Position numbers and translations under genes: made by a program. 64,000 bases of DNA, from positions 930,001 to 994,000 of the forward strand of contig CP126743.1 in NCBI GenBank assembly GCA_036287865.1. The letters are read 5' to 3'. Shown here in pieces: positions 54,281-64,000 of the stretch. Every line of letters starts with the position of its first letter. Within the stretch, counting starts at the first letter, position 1. Source of the stretch: Fluviibacter phosphoraccumulans_A. Lineage in GTDB: Bacteria; Pseudomonadota; Gammaproteobacteria; Burkholderiales; Rhodocyclaceae. Under the pieces are notes generated by a model, which did not search any database, was not told where the DNA came from, and saw only the letters and a list, made by a program, of their open reading frames with translations.

Positions 54281-55093
54281 ATGATAGCTCCTGTCAGAAT
54301 TGCCGTTGCGGGCGCCTCAGGCCGTATGGGTCGTATGTTGATTGAGGCCGTTTTACGCGACCCGGCTACTGAACTGCACGCCGCATTTGAGCGTGAGGGT
54401 AGTGAATTTGTGGGGCGTGATCCGGGCGAGTTTGTGGGTCAAACGACGACAGTACGCATTACCTCAGACGTTGCAGCCGGGTTGCGAGGTGCCAACTGTC
54501 TGATTGATTTCATCCGACCTGAAGCAACGCTCGTGCACCTTGAGGCCTGTAAAACAGCCGGTGTTGGTATGGTGATTGGTACCACGGGTTTTGAAGAGGC
54601 GGGTAAAGCCGCATTGGCGGCGGCTGCTAAGACCATACCAGTGGTCTTTGCCCCGAATATGAGTGTGGGGGTCAATGTGACTTTCAAGCTGCTGGAAATT
54701 GCCGCAGGTATCCTCAATTCGGGTTATGACGTGGAAATTGTCGAAGCCCATCACCGCCATAAGATCGATGCGCCTTCGGGTACGGCCTTGCGTATGGGCG
54801 AGGTGGTGGCTGACGCACTTGGCCGTAATCTTAAGGATGTGGCGGTTTATGGCCGTGAAGGTGTGACTGGCGAGCGGGATGAAACGACGATCGGGTTTGC
54901 CACCGTACGCGGAGGCGACATTGTTGGCGATCATGTGGTGATGTTTTGTGGCACGGGCGAACGGGTTGAAATCGGTCATAAAGCGAGCGGCCGTATGCCA
55001 TATGCATTAGGCAGCGTGCGGGCGGCAAAATTCATTCGTGAACGCGCTAACGGCTTGTTTGATATGCAGGATGTGCTCGGTCTGCGTGCCTAA
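54281..55093 (+). CDS. dapB: 4-hydroxy-tetrahydrodipicolinate reductase
   Basis: DapB reduces the DapA product with NAD(P)H in lysine/DAP synthesis. The 270-residue protein has the dinucleotide motif IAVAGASGRMGRMLIEAV near residues 7-24, VIGTTGF near 98-104, and the catalytic EAHHRHKIDAPSGTALRMGE near 157-176. AAGGAATT precedes the ATG. It follows bamE by 13 bp. Confidence 0.96.
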   Translation: MIAPVRIAVAGASGRMGRMLIEAVLRDPATELHAAFEREGSEFVGRDPGEFVGQTTTVRITSDVAAGLRGANCLIDFIRPEATLVHLEACKTAGVGMVIGTTGFEEAGKAALAAAAKTIPVVFAPNMSVGVNVTFKLLEIAAGILNSGYDVEIVEAHHRHKIDAPSGTALRMGEVVADALGRNLKDVAVYGREGVTGERDETTIGFATVRGGDIVGDHVVMFCGTGERVEIGHKASGRMPYALGSVRAAKFIRERANGLFDMQDVLGLRA

Positions 55094-55132
55094 GCTTGCC
55101 TGAAGGGGCTAGCGCAACGCAGCATTTTTCGC

Positions 55133-55248
55133 TATAATCCGGTCGCTTAAATCCTGCCTTATGCAGGACTCAGGCGGGAGTGCCATCAAGCTGCCTATCG
55201 GCGGCGGTCGTGGGCTCCCGCTTTGCATATCTGCTACCCGGAGTTGCT
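55133..55248 (+). promoter_or_regulatory. Promoter and structured leader of carAB
   Basis: TATAAT at 55133-55138 is a consensus -10 (no good -35 seen). The leader then has a hairpin TCCTGC/GCAGGA (55152-55168) and a long-range pair GCGGGAG (55174-55180) with CTCCCGC (55215-55221) enclosing a GC-rich arm, followed by CCGGAG as ribosome binding site. Such folding suggests control of carA translation or attenuation; I cannot assign a known riboswitch. Confidence 0.45.
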
Positions 55249-56457
55249 GTGTCCCATCCTGAGTCATCCGCCTCGTCTGTTTCGTCTGCTGCCGCTGGCA
55301 GCCGTCCCCTCTGCTCAACCCGCCCGGTAGCTTTGCTGGTGCTGGCTGATGGCACCATCTTCCGTGGAGAGTCTATCGGTGCTGCCGGTAAGACTTCGGG
55401 GGAGGTTGTTTTTAATACCGCTTTGACGGGCTACCAGGAGATCTTGACCGATCCATCCTACTGCCGTCAGATTGTGACGCTCACCTATCCGCATATCGGT
55501 AATGTGGGTTGTAACGATGAAGACTTTGAATCGGGCGCCAACTACGCTGCGGGTCTGGTGATTCGTGATTTGCCGGAAGTGGCCTCGAATTGGCGTTCGC
55601 AGAGCGATCTGTCGTCGTACCTGGTGAAACATGGCATTGTCGCTATTGTGGGTATCGATACCCGCAAGTTGACACGTATTCTGCGTGAAAAGGGCGCGCA
55701 GGCAGGTTGCATCGTTGCTGCCGCTGCCGGAGAAACGCTGGATGAAACCGCTGCACTGGCTGAAGCCAAAGCGTTCCCTGGCCTCGCCGGTATGGATCTG
55801 GCCAAAGAAGTCACGGTCGATAAGCCTTACGCCTGGACGCAAGGTGAGTGGACGCTGAAGGGTTATGTCACCGGTCCAACGCCACGTTTCAAAGTAGTGG
55901 CCTACGATTTTGGTGTGAGGCGCAATATTTTGCGTATGCTGGCTGAACGTGGCTGTGATGTGACGGTGGTGCCGGCTCAAACCTCGGCTGCTGACGTGCT
56001 GGTCATGAATCCGGATGGTGTCTTTTTGTCCAATGGTCCTGGCGATCCGGAGCCTTGTGATTACGCGATTGCCGCGATTCGTGAATTCCTGGCGGTAAAG
56101 AAGCCTGTGTATGGCATCTGCCTTGGTCACCAGTTGCTGGCTTTGGCTGCTGGCGCCAAGACGGCCAAGATGAAGTTTGGTCACCATGGTGCTAACCATC
56201 CGGTTAAGGATGTCGATACCGGCCAGGTGCTAATCACCAGCCAGAACCACGGGTTTGCAGCCGATGTCGATACGCTGCCGGCCAATGTGCGCGTGACACA
56301 TGTGTCGCTGTTCGATGGCACCTTGCAAGGCATTGCACTGACCGATGCGCCTGCGTTCTCGTTCCAGGGTCACCCTGAAGCGAGCCCGGGTCCGCACGAT
56401 GTGAGTTACCTCTTCGACCGATTCATCGATCTGATGTCTCAGCACGCTGCAAAATAA
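55249..56457 (+). CDS. carA: Carbamoyl-phosphate synthase, small (glutaminase) subunit
   Basis: CarA hydrolyses glutamine and channels ammonia to CarB for pyrimidine and arginine synthesis. From GTG 55249 (GGAG five bases before; MSHPESSASSV) it has 402 residues. The N-domain starts at LVLADGTIFRGESIG and carries EVVFNTALTGYQEILTDPSY. The class I amidotransferase has GPGDPEPCDY, the nucleophile in YGICLGHQLLALA and QGHPEASPGPHD (triad His and Glu). The N-terminal Ser/Ala-rich 27 residues are an extension. carB begins 14 bp later. Confidence 0.95.
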   Translation: MSHPESSASSVSSAAAGSRPLCSTRPVALLVLADGTIFRGESIGAAGKTSGEVVFNTALTGYQEILTDPSYCRQIVTLTYPHIGNVGCNDEDFESGANYAAGLVIRDLPEVASNWRSQSDLSSYLVKHGIVAIVGIDTRKLTRILREKGAQAGCIVAAAAGETLDETAALAEAKAFPGLAGMDLAKEVTVDKPYAWTQGEWTLKGYVTGPTPRFKVVAYDFGVRRNILRMLAERGCDVTVVPAQTSAADVLVMNPDGVFLSNGPGDPEPCDYAIAAIREFLAVKKPVYGICLGHQLLALAAGAKTAKMKFGHHGANHPVKDVDTGQVLITSQNHGFAADVDTLPANVRVTHVSLFDGTLQGIALTDAPAFSFQGHPEASPGPHDVSYLFDRFIDLMSQHAAK

Positions 56458-56471
56458 TAAGAAGCTGAATC

Positions 56472-59400
56472 ATGCCCAAACGTACAGACCTAAAAAGTAT
56501 TCTGATTATTGGCGCTGGTCCGATTGTTATCGGTCAGGCCTGCGAGTTCGACTATTCCGGTGCCCAGGCCTGTAAGGCGCTGCGTGAAGAAGGCTACAAA
56601 GTCATTCTGGTGAATTCGAATCCGGCCACCATCATGACCGATCCGGAGATGGCCGATGTTACCTACATCGAACCGATTACCTGGCAAGTTGTGGCCCGCA
56701 TCATCGAAACCGAGCGCCCTGACGCGTTGTTGCCGACCATGGGTGGTCAGACCGCATTGAACTGCGCTCTGGATCTGGCGGCTAACGGCGTGTTAGAAAA
56801 GTTTGGCGTTGAATTGATTGGCGCTTCGCGTGAAGCCATCGACAAGGCGGAAGACCGCGAAAAATTCAAGCAGGCCATGAACAAGATTGGTCTGGGTTCG
56901 GCGCGCTCGGCCATCGCCCACTCGATGGAAGAGGCTTATCAGGTTCAGGCCGGCATTGGCTTTCCGACGATTATCCGTCCGTCATTCACCCTGGGTGGTA
57001 CGGGTGGCGGTATCGCTTACAACATGGAAGAGTTCGAGACGATCTGTAAGCGCGGTCTCGAAGCGTCGCCGACCAACGAGCTGCTGATTGAAGAATCGCT
57101 GCTGGGTTGGAAAGAATATGAAATGGAAGTGGTGCGTGACCGTAAGGACAACTGCATCATCATCTGCTCGATCGAGAACCTGGATCCGATGGGTGTGCAC
57201 ACGGGTGATTCGATTACCGTGGCACCCGCTCAGACGCTCACGGATAAGGAATACCAGATCCTGCGCAATGCATCGATCGCTGTACTGCGCGAGATTGGCG
57301 TCGATACCGGTGGTTCGAACGTGCAGTTTTCGATCAATCCGGATGATGGCCGTATGGTCGTCATTGAAATGAATCCACGTGTATCACGTTCGTCGGCGCT
57401 GGCTTCCAAGGCAACAGGTTTCCCGATTGCCAAGATCGCTGCCAAGCTGGCCGTGAGTTACACTCTTGACGAACTGGCTAACGAAATTACCGGCGGGAAA
57501 ACGCCGGCATCGTTTGAGCCGTCGATCGATTACGTCGTGACTAAGGTGCCACGTTTTGCCTTTGAAAAATTCCCGATGTCCGACAATCGCCTGACGACCC
57601 AGATGAAGTCGGTGGGCGAGGTTATGGCAATTGGACGTACGTTCCAGGAATCGCTGCAAAAAGCCTTACGCGGCCTGGAAGTCGGTGTTGACGGCTTTAA
57701 TCTGAAGACCGTTGATCCCGAAACGATTGATGAGCAGCTGGCCAATGCCACGCCGGATCGTCTGTGGTACGTCGCGGATGCCTTTGGCGTTGGCATGTCG
57801 GTTGAACGTGTGTTTGAACTGACTAAGATTGATCCGTGGTTCCTGGTGCAGATCAAGGAAATTGTCGATCTGGAACTCACCGTAGAAAAACGTACGTTCG
57901 ACAGCCTGTCGGCAGATGAGCTGCGCTTCTTGAAGCGTAAGGGTTTCTCGGATCGTCGTCTGGCCTATTTGACGAAGAGCACCGAACAGGCAGTTCGCGA
58001 GCGCCGTCATGCCTTGGGCGTTCGTCCTGTTTACAAGCGCGTAGACACCTGTGCCGCCGAGTTCGCTACGAACACGGCTTATATGTACTCGACCTATGAA
58101 GACGAGTGTGAGGCACAGCCAACCGATAAGAAAAAGATTATGGTGCTGGGCGGTGGTCCTAACCGTATTGGCCAGGGTATTGAATTTGATTACTGCTGTG
58201 TGCATGCCGCCATGGCAATGCGTGAAGACGGTTACGAGACCATTATGGTCAACTGTAATCCTGAAACCGTATCGACTGACTACGACACTTCGGATCGTCT
58301 GTATTTCGAACCGCTGACCCTGGAAGACGTGCTGGAAACCGTGGCCATCGAAAAGCCGGTCGGTGTGATCGTGCAATATGGTGGTCAGACACCGCTCAAG
58401 CTGGCGCTGGCGCTAGAAGCCAATGGTGTGCCGATTATTGGTACCTCGCCAGATATGATTGATGCGGCCGAAGACCGTGAGCGTTTCCAGAAGCTGCTGC
58501 ACGACCTGGGTCTGAAGCAGCCGCCAAACCGCACGGCTCGCACAGAAGAAGAGGCCCTGCGCATGGCAGAAGAAATCGGCTATCCGCTGGTGGTTCGCCC
58601 ATCGTATGTGCTGGGTGGTCATGCCATGGAAATTGTGCATGAACAGAAAGATCTCGAGCGTTACATGCGCGAAGCCGTGAAGGTTTCGAATGATTCGCCC
58701 GTGCTGCTGGATCGTTTCCTGAATGATGCCTGCGAAGTCGATGTGGATGCATTGTCGGATGGCAATGAAGTGATCATCGGCGGTGTGATGGAGCACATCG
58801 AGCAGGCAGGCGTACACTCGGGTGACTCGGCCTGTTCGCTGCCACCTTACTCGCTGGGCAAACCCGTTCAGGAAGAGTTGCGTCGTCAGACCAAGGCGAT
58901 GGCCAAGGCACTCAACGTGTGCGGTTTGATGAACGTGCAGTTTGCGATTAAAGACGATGAAGTTTACGTGCTGGAAGTGAACCCGCGTGCTTCACGTACG
59001 GTGCCGTTTGTTTCCAAGGCGACTGGTCTGCAATTGGCCAAGATTGCTGCGCGCTGTATGGTGGGTCAATCACTGGCATCGCAAGGCGTAACCAAGGAAG
59101 TTGTACCACCTTATTACTCGGTCAAGGAAGCAGTGTTCCCGTTTGCCAAGTTCCCGGGTGTGGATACGATTCTTGGGCCAGAAATGAAGTCGACTGGTGA
59201 AGTCATGGGTGTGGGTAAAACGTTCCCCGAAGCCTTTGTGAAGGCACAGATGGCGAGCAGCGTGATTTTGCCGAAGAGCGGCAAGGTTTTCCTGTCGGTT
59301 AAAGACAGCGACAAAGCGAAGGCAGTTGAAATGGCACGCCAACTCCATCTGGCTGGCTATCAGCTGATTGCAACGCGCGGCACCGCTAAAGCCATTGAAG

Positions 59401-59678
59401 AGGCTGGCGTCACTGTGCAGCGTGTGAACAAAGTGACCGAAGGTCGTCCGCATGTGGTTGACGCGATCAAGAACAACGAAATTGCCTTGATCATCAATAC
59501 AGTGGAAGAAAAGCGCCATGCCATTAATGACTCCCGTTCAATCCGTACGTCGGGTCTGATGGCGCGTGTGACCATGTTCACGACGATCTGGGGTGCCGAA
59601 GCTGCTGTGGCAGGTATTTTGTCCGGTGATGTGCTCAAGGTCTATGCGATTCAGTCACTGCATGCGCAGTTGAATTAA
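56472..59678 (+). CDS. carB: Carbamoyl-phosphate synthase, large subunit
   Basis: The 1068-residue protein has two homologous ATP-grasp halves: the first with IIGAGPIVIGQACEFDYSG near residue 13 and PSFTLGGTGGGIAYN near 169; the second with VLGGGPNRIGQGIEFDYCC near 559 and PSYVLGGHAMEIV near 710. A C-terminal methylglyoxal-synthase-like allosteric domain (about 935-1068) binds UMP/ornithine in relatives. It is full length and intact. Confidence 0.97.
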   Translation: MPKRTDLKSILIIGAGPIVIGQACEFDYSGAQACKALREEGYKVILVNSNPATIMTDPEMADVTYIEPITWQVVARIIETERPDALLPTMGGQTALNCALDLAANGVLEKFGVELIGASREAIDKAEDREKFKQAMNKIGLGSARSAIAHSMEEAYQVQAGIGFPTIIRPSFTLGGTGGGIAYNMEEFETICKRGLEASPTNELLIEESLLGWKEYEMEVVRDRKDNCIIICSIENLDPMGVHTGDSITVAPAQTLTDKEYQILRNASIAVLREIGVDTGGSNVQFSINPDDGRMVVIEMNPRVSRSSALASKATGFPIAKIAAKLAVSYTLDELANEITGGKTPASFEPSIDYVVTKVPRFAFEKFPMSDNRLTTQMKSVGEVMAIGRTFQESLQKALRGLEVGVDGFNLKTVDPETIDEQLANATPDRLWYVADAFGVGMSVERVFELTKIDPWFLVQIKEIVDLELTVEKRTFDSLSADELRFLKRKGFSDRRLAYLTKSTEQAVRERRHALGVRPVYKRVDTCAAEFATNTAYMYSTYEDECEAQPTDKKKIMVLGGGPNRIGQGIEFDYCCVHAAMAMREDGYETIMVNCNPETVSTDYDTSDRLYFEPLTLEDVLETVAIEKPVGVIVQYGGQTPLKLALALEANGVPIIGTSPDMIDAAEDRERFQKLLHDLGLKQPPNRTARTEEEALRMAEEIGYPLVVRPSYVLGGHAMEIVHEQKDLERYMREAVKVSNDSPVLLDRFLNDACEVDVDALSDGNEVIIGGVMEHIEQAGVHSGDSACSLPPYSLGKPVQEELRRQTKAMAKALNVCGLMNVQFAIKDDEVYVLEVNPRASRTVPFVSKATGLQLAKIAARCMVGQSLASQGVTKEVVPPYYSVKEAVFPFAKFPGVDTILGPEMKSTGEVMGVGKTFPEAFVKAQMASSVILPKSGKVFLSVKDSDKAKAVEMARQLHLAGYQLIATRGTAKAIEEAGVTVQRVNKVTEGRPHVVDAIKNNEIALIINTVEEKRHAINDSRSIRTSGLMARVTMFTTIWGAEAAVAGILSGDVLKVYAIQSLHAQLN

Positions 59679-59693
59679 ACGATTGTCACTGCT

Positions 59694-60170
59694 ATGAATA
59701 AGATTCCACTGACTGTGACGGGTGCGGCTGCGCTTCAAGAAGAGCTGCATCGTTTGAAAACGGTTGAACGGCCTGCTGTCATTGAAGCGATTGCTGAGGC
59801 GCGTGCGCACGGCGATCTTTCGGAAAACGCTGAATACGATGCGGCTAAAGAGAAGCAGGGCTTTATTGAAGGCCGTATTCAGGAAGTCGAAGGCAAACTG
59901 AGCCACGCCCAGATCATTGATCCATCGAGCACGGATGCAGATGGCCGTTGTGTGTTTGGTTCAACCGTTGACCTGGAAGATGCTGACTCTGGACAGTCGG
60001 TGACCTATCAGATCGTCGGAGAAGACGAAGCGGATATCAAGCAGGGCAAGATTTCGTTTGCGTCACCCTTGGCGCGCGCCCTGATCGGCAAATTCGCCGG
60101 TGATGTGGTGCAGGTGCAGACGCCAGGTGGTCAGCGCGAATACGAGATGATCGACGTACGTTACGTATAA
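59694..60170 (+). CDS. greA: Transcription elongation factor GreA
   Basis: GreA rescues backtracked RNA polymerase by stimulating transcript cleavage. The 158-residue protein has the coiled coil with HGDLSENAEYDAAKEKQGFIEG near residues 38-59 (tip acidic residues) and a C-terminal FKBP-like domain with SPLARALIGKFAGDVVQVQTPGG. It follows carB by 15 bp, a linkage common in Burkholderiales. Confidence 0.96.
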   Translation: MNKIPLTVTGAAALQEELHRLKTVERPAVIEAIAEARAHGDLSENAEYDAAKEKQGFIEGRIQEVEGKLSHAQIIDPSSTDADGRCVFGSTVDLEDADSGQSVTYQIVGEDEADIKQGKISFASPLARALIGKFAGDVVQVQTPGGQREYEMIDVRYV

Positions 60171-60176
60171 CTTGGG

Positions 60177-60207
60177 CTAAACGGGTGCAGTTATCCGCCC
60201 CGTTTAG
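60177..60207. terminator. Bidirectional terminator between greA and yhbY
   Basis: CTAAACGGG (60177-60185) and CCCGTTTAG (60199-60207) pair around a 13-base loop; the right arm overlaps the yhbY stop codon. Confidence 0.7.
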
Positions 60208-60620
60208 TTATTCTGGAAGTTATGCTTCAGTTGGCGAGGGGCTTTGCGACGGCCGGTAGCCTTACCGGATTTGTCGACTTTGACTTCAACTTTCGGACGC
60301 CAGACAACCAGTAATTTTCCAATATGCTGAATTGCCGCAGCGTTTAGCGTATTGCAGATTTCAGCGAGGTAGCCTTCGCGAATTTCTCGCTCATCGTTCA
60401 CTACGCGGATTTTGATCAATCCGTGCTTGTTGAGCGAATGACTGATTTCCTTGAGCACGGTTTCAGACAAGCCGTTGTCGGCAATGGTGACCACGGGATT
60501 GAGGCTGTGAGCTTCTGCCTTGAGCGCACGGCGCTCGGCAGTGCTGATAGCCAGTTCGCCAGGAACAGGGGCTTCGGCGGTTTCGTCGGCAAGTAGTTGG
60601 GCGATACGATCAAGGGTCAT
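60204..60620 (-). CDS. yhbY: YhbY-type CRM-domain RNA-binding protein
   Basis: YhbY proteins bind ribosomal RNA during 50S assembly. From ATG 60620 (MTLDRIAQLL) the 138-residue product has a CRM core LKAEAHSLNPVVTIADNGLS near residues 35-54, SHSLNKHGLIKIRV and AAIQHIGKLLVVWRPK. A basic C-terminal tail with KATGRRKAPRQLKH follows. A longer in-frame reading to 60662 lacks similarity. It is divergent from rlmE. Confidence 0.9.
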   Translation of the reverse strand: MTLDRIAQLLADETAEAPVPGELAISTAERRALKAEAHSLNPVVTIADNGLSETVLKEISHSLNKHGLIKIRVVNDEREIREGYLAEICNTLNAAAIQHIGKLLVVWRPKVEVKVDKSGKATGRRKAPRQLKHNFQNN

Positions 60621-60719
60621 GGTGAACTCAAAGCAGTAAACACGGATAATGCAGGCTGGCATTGTACGCCAGCCTTGAATAGAACAGCGAACTCAATCGA
60701 GAGACAGCAGGCAGAATGT

Positions 60720-61349
60720 ATGGCAAGAACCAAAACCAGTAGAGCGTGGATGCGTGAGCACGTGAATGACCCTTGGGTGCAGCGTGCCAAGGCGGAAGGT
60801 TGGCGTTCGCGCGCCGCATTCAAGCTGATGGAAGTGGACGATAAAGACAAGCTGATCCGTAAAGGTGCGATTGTTGTGGATTTGGGCTGTACGCCGGGGG
60901 GGTGGTCGCAGGTCGCCCGCAAACGCCTGGGTACCACTGGTCGCGTTATCGGGCTGGATTTGTTACCGCTGGATCCGATGTTACCGGGTGTGGAATTTTT
61001 ACAGGGCGACTTTCACGAAGAGTCTGTCCTGAAGCAAGTGGAAGAAATGCTTCATGGTGCCAAAGTAGACCTTGTGCTTTCGGATATGGCCCCCAATATG
61101 TCAGGTATTCCTTTATCGGATCAGGCACGCTCCGTCCATCTGGCAGAGCTGGCACTTGATTTTGCGGCTAATCACCTGCAACCGCAGGGGTCTTTTCTGA
61201 TCAAAGTGTTTCAGGGCTCTGGTTTTGCCGAATATGTCGTCGTCATGCGGAAAGTCTTTCGCAAGGTGGTGACCCGCAAACCGGAGGCATCACGCGGCCG
61301 GAGTAGTGAGTTGTATCTGTTGGGGCAGGGCTTGAAGCAACTTGAGTAG
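60720..61349 (+). CDS. rlmE: 23S rRNA (uridine-2552-2'-O)-methyltransferase RlmE
   Basis: RlmE (FtsJ/RrmJ) methylates U2552 of 23S rRNA. From ATG 60720 (MARTKTSRAWMREHVNDPW) it has 209 residues with RAAFKLMEVDDKDKLI (catalytic Lys), VVDLGCTPGGWSQVA near residues 58-72, VLSDMAPNMSG near 119-129 (Asp) and FLIKVFQG near 159-166 (Lys), completing the K-D-K-E set. It precedes ftsH, the usual rlmE-ftsH order. Confidence 0.96.
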   Translation: MARTKTSRAWMREHVNDPWVQRAKAEGWRSRAAFKLMEVDDKDKLIRKGAIVVDLGCTPGGWSQVARKRLGTTGRVIGLDLLPLDPMLPGVEFLQGDFHEESVLKQVEEMLHGAKVDLVLSDMAPNMSGIPLSDQARSVHLAELALDFAANHLQPQGSFLIKVFQGSGFAEYVVVMRKVFRKVVTRKPEASRGRSSELYLLGQGLKQLE

Positions 61350-61408
61350 TGAGCCGCTACAGGCTCGGGTAGAATGATCGTTCAGTTTGATTAAGGCAGA
61401 AAGCCATC

Positions 61409-63295
<1,887 letters not shown>

Positions 63296-63320
63296 TGTTT
63301 TGTTGATCGTTTAATTCCTT

Positions 63321-63362
63321 AAGGCCGGTCCGATGTTTAATTCGGGTCGGCCTTTTGTTTTT
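63321..63362 (+). terminator. Terminator after ftsH
   Basis: AAGGCCGGTCCG pairs (10 of 12) with CGGGTCGGCCTT, followed by a T-rich run (TTGTTTTT). Confidence 0.75.
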
Positions 63363-63375
63363 AGCTATAGATTTT

Positions 63376-64000
63376 ATGCCTGAAAAAAATCATTTCCTGT
63401 GGCACACATCAACTCGCCTGGCGGCCAGGTAAGCCGCTTGTGATGGGCATTGTGAATGTGACGCCGGACTCGTTTTCAGGGGATGGCCTTGGTTGCCAAG
63501 TTGATGCTGCTTTTGATCAGGCGGTCGCTATGGTCAGAGCAGGTGCTGATCTGGTGGATATTGGTGCCGAATCGACCCGTCCGGGGGCTGCGGTTGTTAA
63601 TGCAGAAGAAGGGCTTGGCCGATTGACGCCATTGATGGAGCGCCTGGTTAAGGAAGGTATCCCGGTTTCGGTCGATACCTATAAATCCGAGGTGATGGCT
63701 GAGGCTATTCGTCTGGGGGCTGGGCTGATTAACGATATTTCTGCCCTGGCTGATGCGGGAGCAGATCGCGTGCTGGCACCCCACGAATCGGTTTCTGTCT
63801 GTTTGATGCATATGCAGGGTACGCCTCAAACCATGCAGCACTCGCCTGTTTACGAAGATGTCGTTACTGAAGTGAATGCGTTTCTATACCAGGCCGTCGC
63901 TCGGGCAACCACAGCGGGTATCGAGCGCAAGCGTCTTATTCTTGACCCCGGGTTTGGCTTTGGCAAGACATTTGCGCATAATCAGATATTGTTTCGTGCG
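63376..64000 (+). CDS. folP: Dihydropteroate synthase, 5' part, with a frameshift near the start
   Basis: FolP joins p-aminobenzoate to a pterin in folate synthesis. The frame runs to the window edge with PLVMGIVNVTPDSFSGDG, DLVDIGAESTRPGA, VSVDTYKSEV, INDISAL and LILDPGFGFGKTFAHN, all diagnostic. The expected start ATG 63376 (MPEK) is in another frame: an A7 run at 63383-63389 would need six As to give MPEKIISCGTHQLAWRPGK and join the main frame. No ATG, GTG or TTG occurs in the main frame until the GTG in PLVMG (63440 region). Either one A is a base-calling error or slippage, or a shortened protein is made. Confidence 0.85.

Noticed and set aside
55315..56199. Antisense frame over carA
   Set aside because: Shadow; the plus strand is carA throughout.

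Overview
The window looks like chromosomal DNA of a betaproteobacterium, most likely order Burkholderiales (perhaps near Alcaligenaceae). This is an inference from gene order and family types: a DUF2863 protein, the thrS-infC-rpmI-rplT-pheS-pheT-ihfA-MerR-tRNA-Pro block, surE-pcm-nlpD-rpoS, dapA-bamC, a grpE/dnaK/dnaJ-hemH-hrcA-nadK-recN-fur-bamE-dapB-carAB-greA-yhbY-rlmE-ftsH-folP run, a short H-NS of the beta-proteobacterial type and a type-2 transaldolase. No phage, transposon, CRISPR array or secretion system is visible.

Layout. 1-3.2 kb: DUF2863 (cut by the edge), yaaA, a PIN protein overlapping a YkgJ protein head to head, and transaldolase. 3.2-7.9 kb: four broken genes in a row (propionyl-CoA synthetase prpE, an outer-membrane/transporter-like protein, a choloylglycine hydrolase-type amidase, an ion-channel-like protein). 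7.9-12.5 kb: murI, class I fumarase and intact acetyl-CoA synthetase acs; the fumarase/acs spacer carries a perfect FNR-type box. 12.7-20.1 kb: an acs-linked sensing and transport cluster in decay: a CrbS/CbrA-like transporter-kinase frameshifted and fused to a beheaded receiver, a PAS/kinase-like N-half fused by deletion to the C-half of a DUF294 protein, and a truncated VC_2705-type symporter fused to the tail of a DUF4212 subunit. 20.2-28.7 kb: tRNA-Val, the thrS to MerR translation/IHF operon, tRNA-Pro and hns. 28.7-33.2 kb: surE, pcm, nlpD, a broken rpoS and mltB. 33.3-39.4 kb: a histone-deacetylase-like amidohydrolase, dapA, bamC, a metallo-hydrolase, a repeat-bearing lipoprotein, rlmD and a small unknown. 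39.5-44.3 kb: yccA, lpxH, ppiB, cysS and an MFS transporter. 44.3-50.5 kb: the heat-shock group dnaJ-dnaK-grpE with two sigma-32-type promoters, hemH and a frameshifted hrcA. 50.5-64 kb: nadK, recN (with an altered Walker A), fur, bamE, dapB, carA, carB, greA, yhbY, rlmE, ftsH and a folP that runs off the edge.

The main theme is selective decay. Housekeeping genes are full length with intact motifs. Genes for alternative carbon use (propionate, acetate sensing and uptake), stress control (rpoS, hrcA) and several membrane or periplasmic functions carry stops, indels and deletion fusions. The in-frame stops can each be explained by one C-to-T change. The deletion fusions cannot be simple base-calling errors, but four single-base homopolymer insertions (positions 6791, 15419, 50017, 63383) could be, and this matters most for hrcA and folP. 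I found no clearly new multi-gene system. The best candidates for novelty are the fused remnant genes, a perfect promoter firing straight into a terminator at 39.41-39.48 kb, the leader structures of dnaK and carA, and the 36-residue membrane peptide ahead of the symporter.
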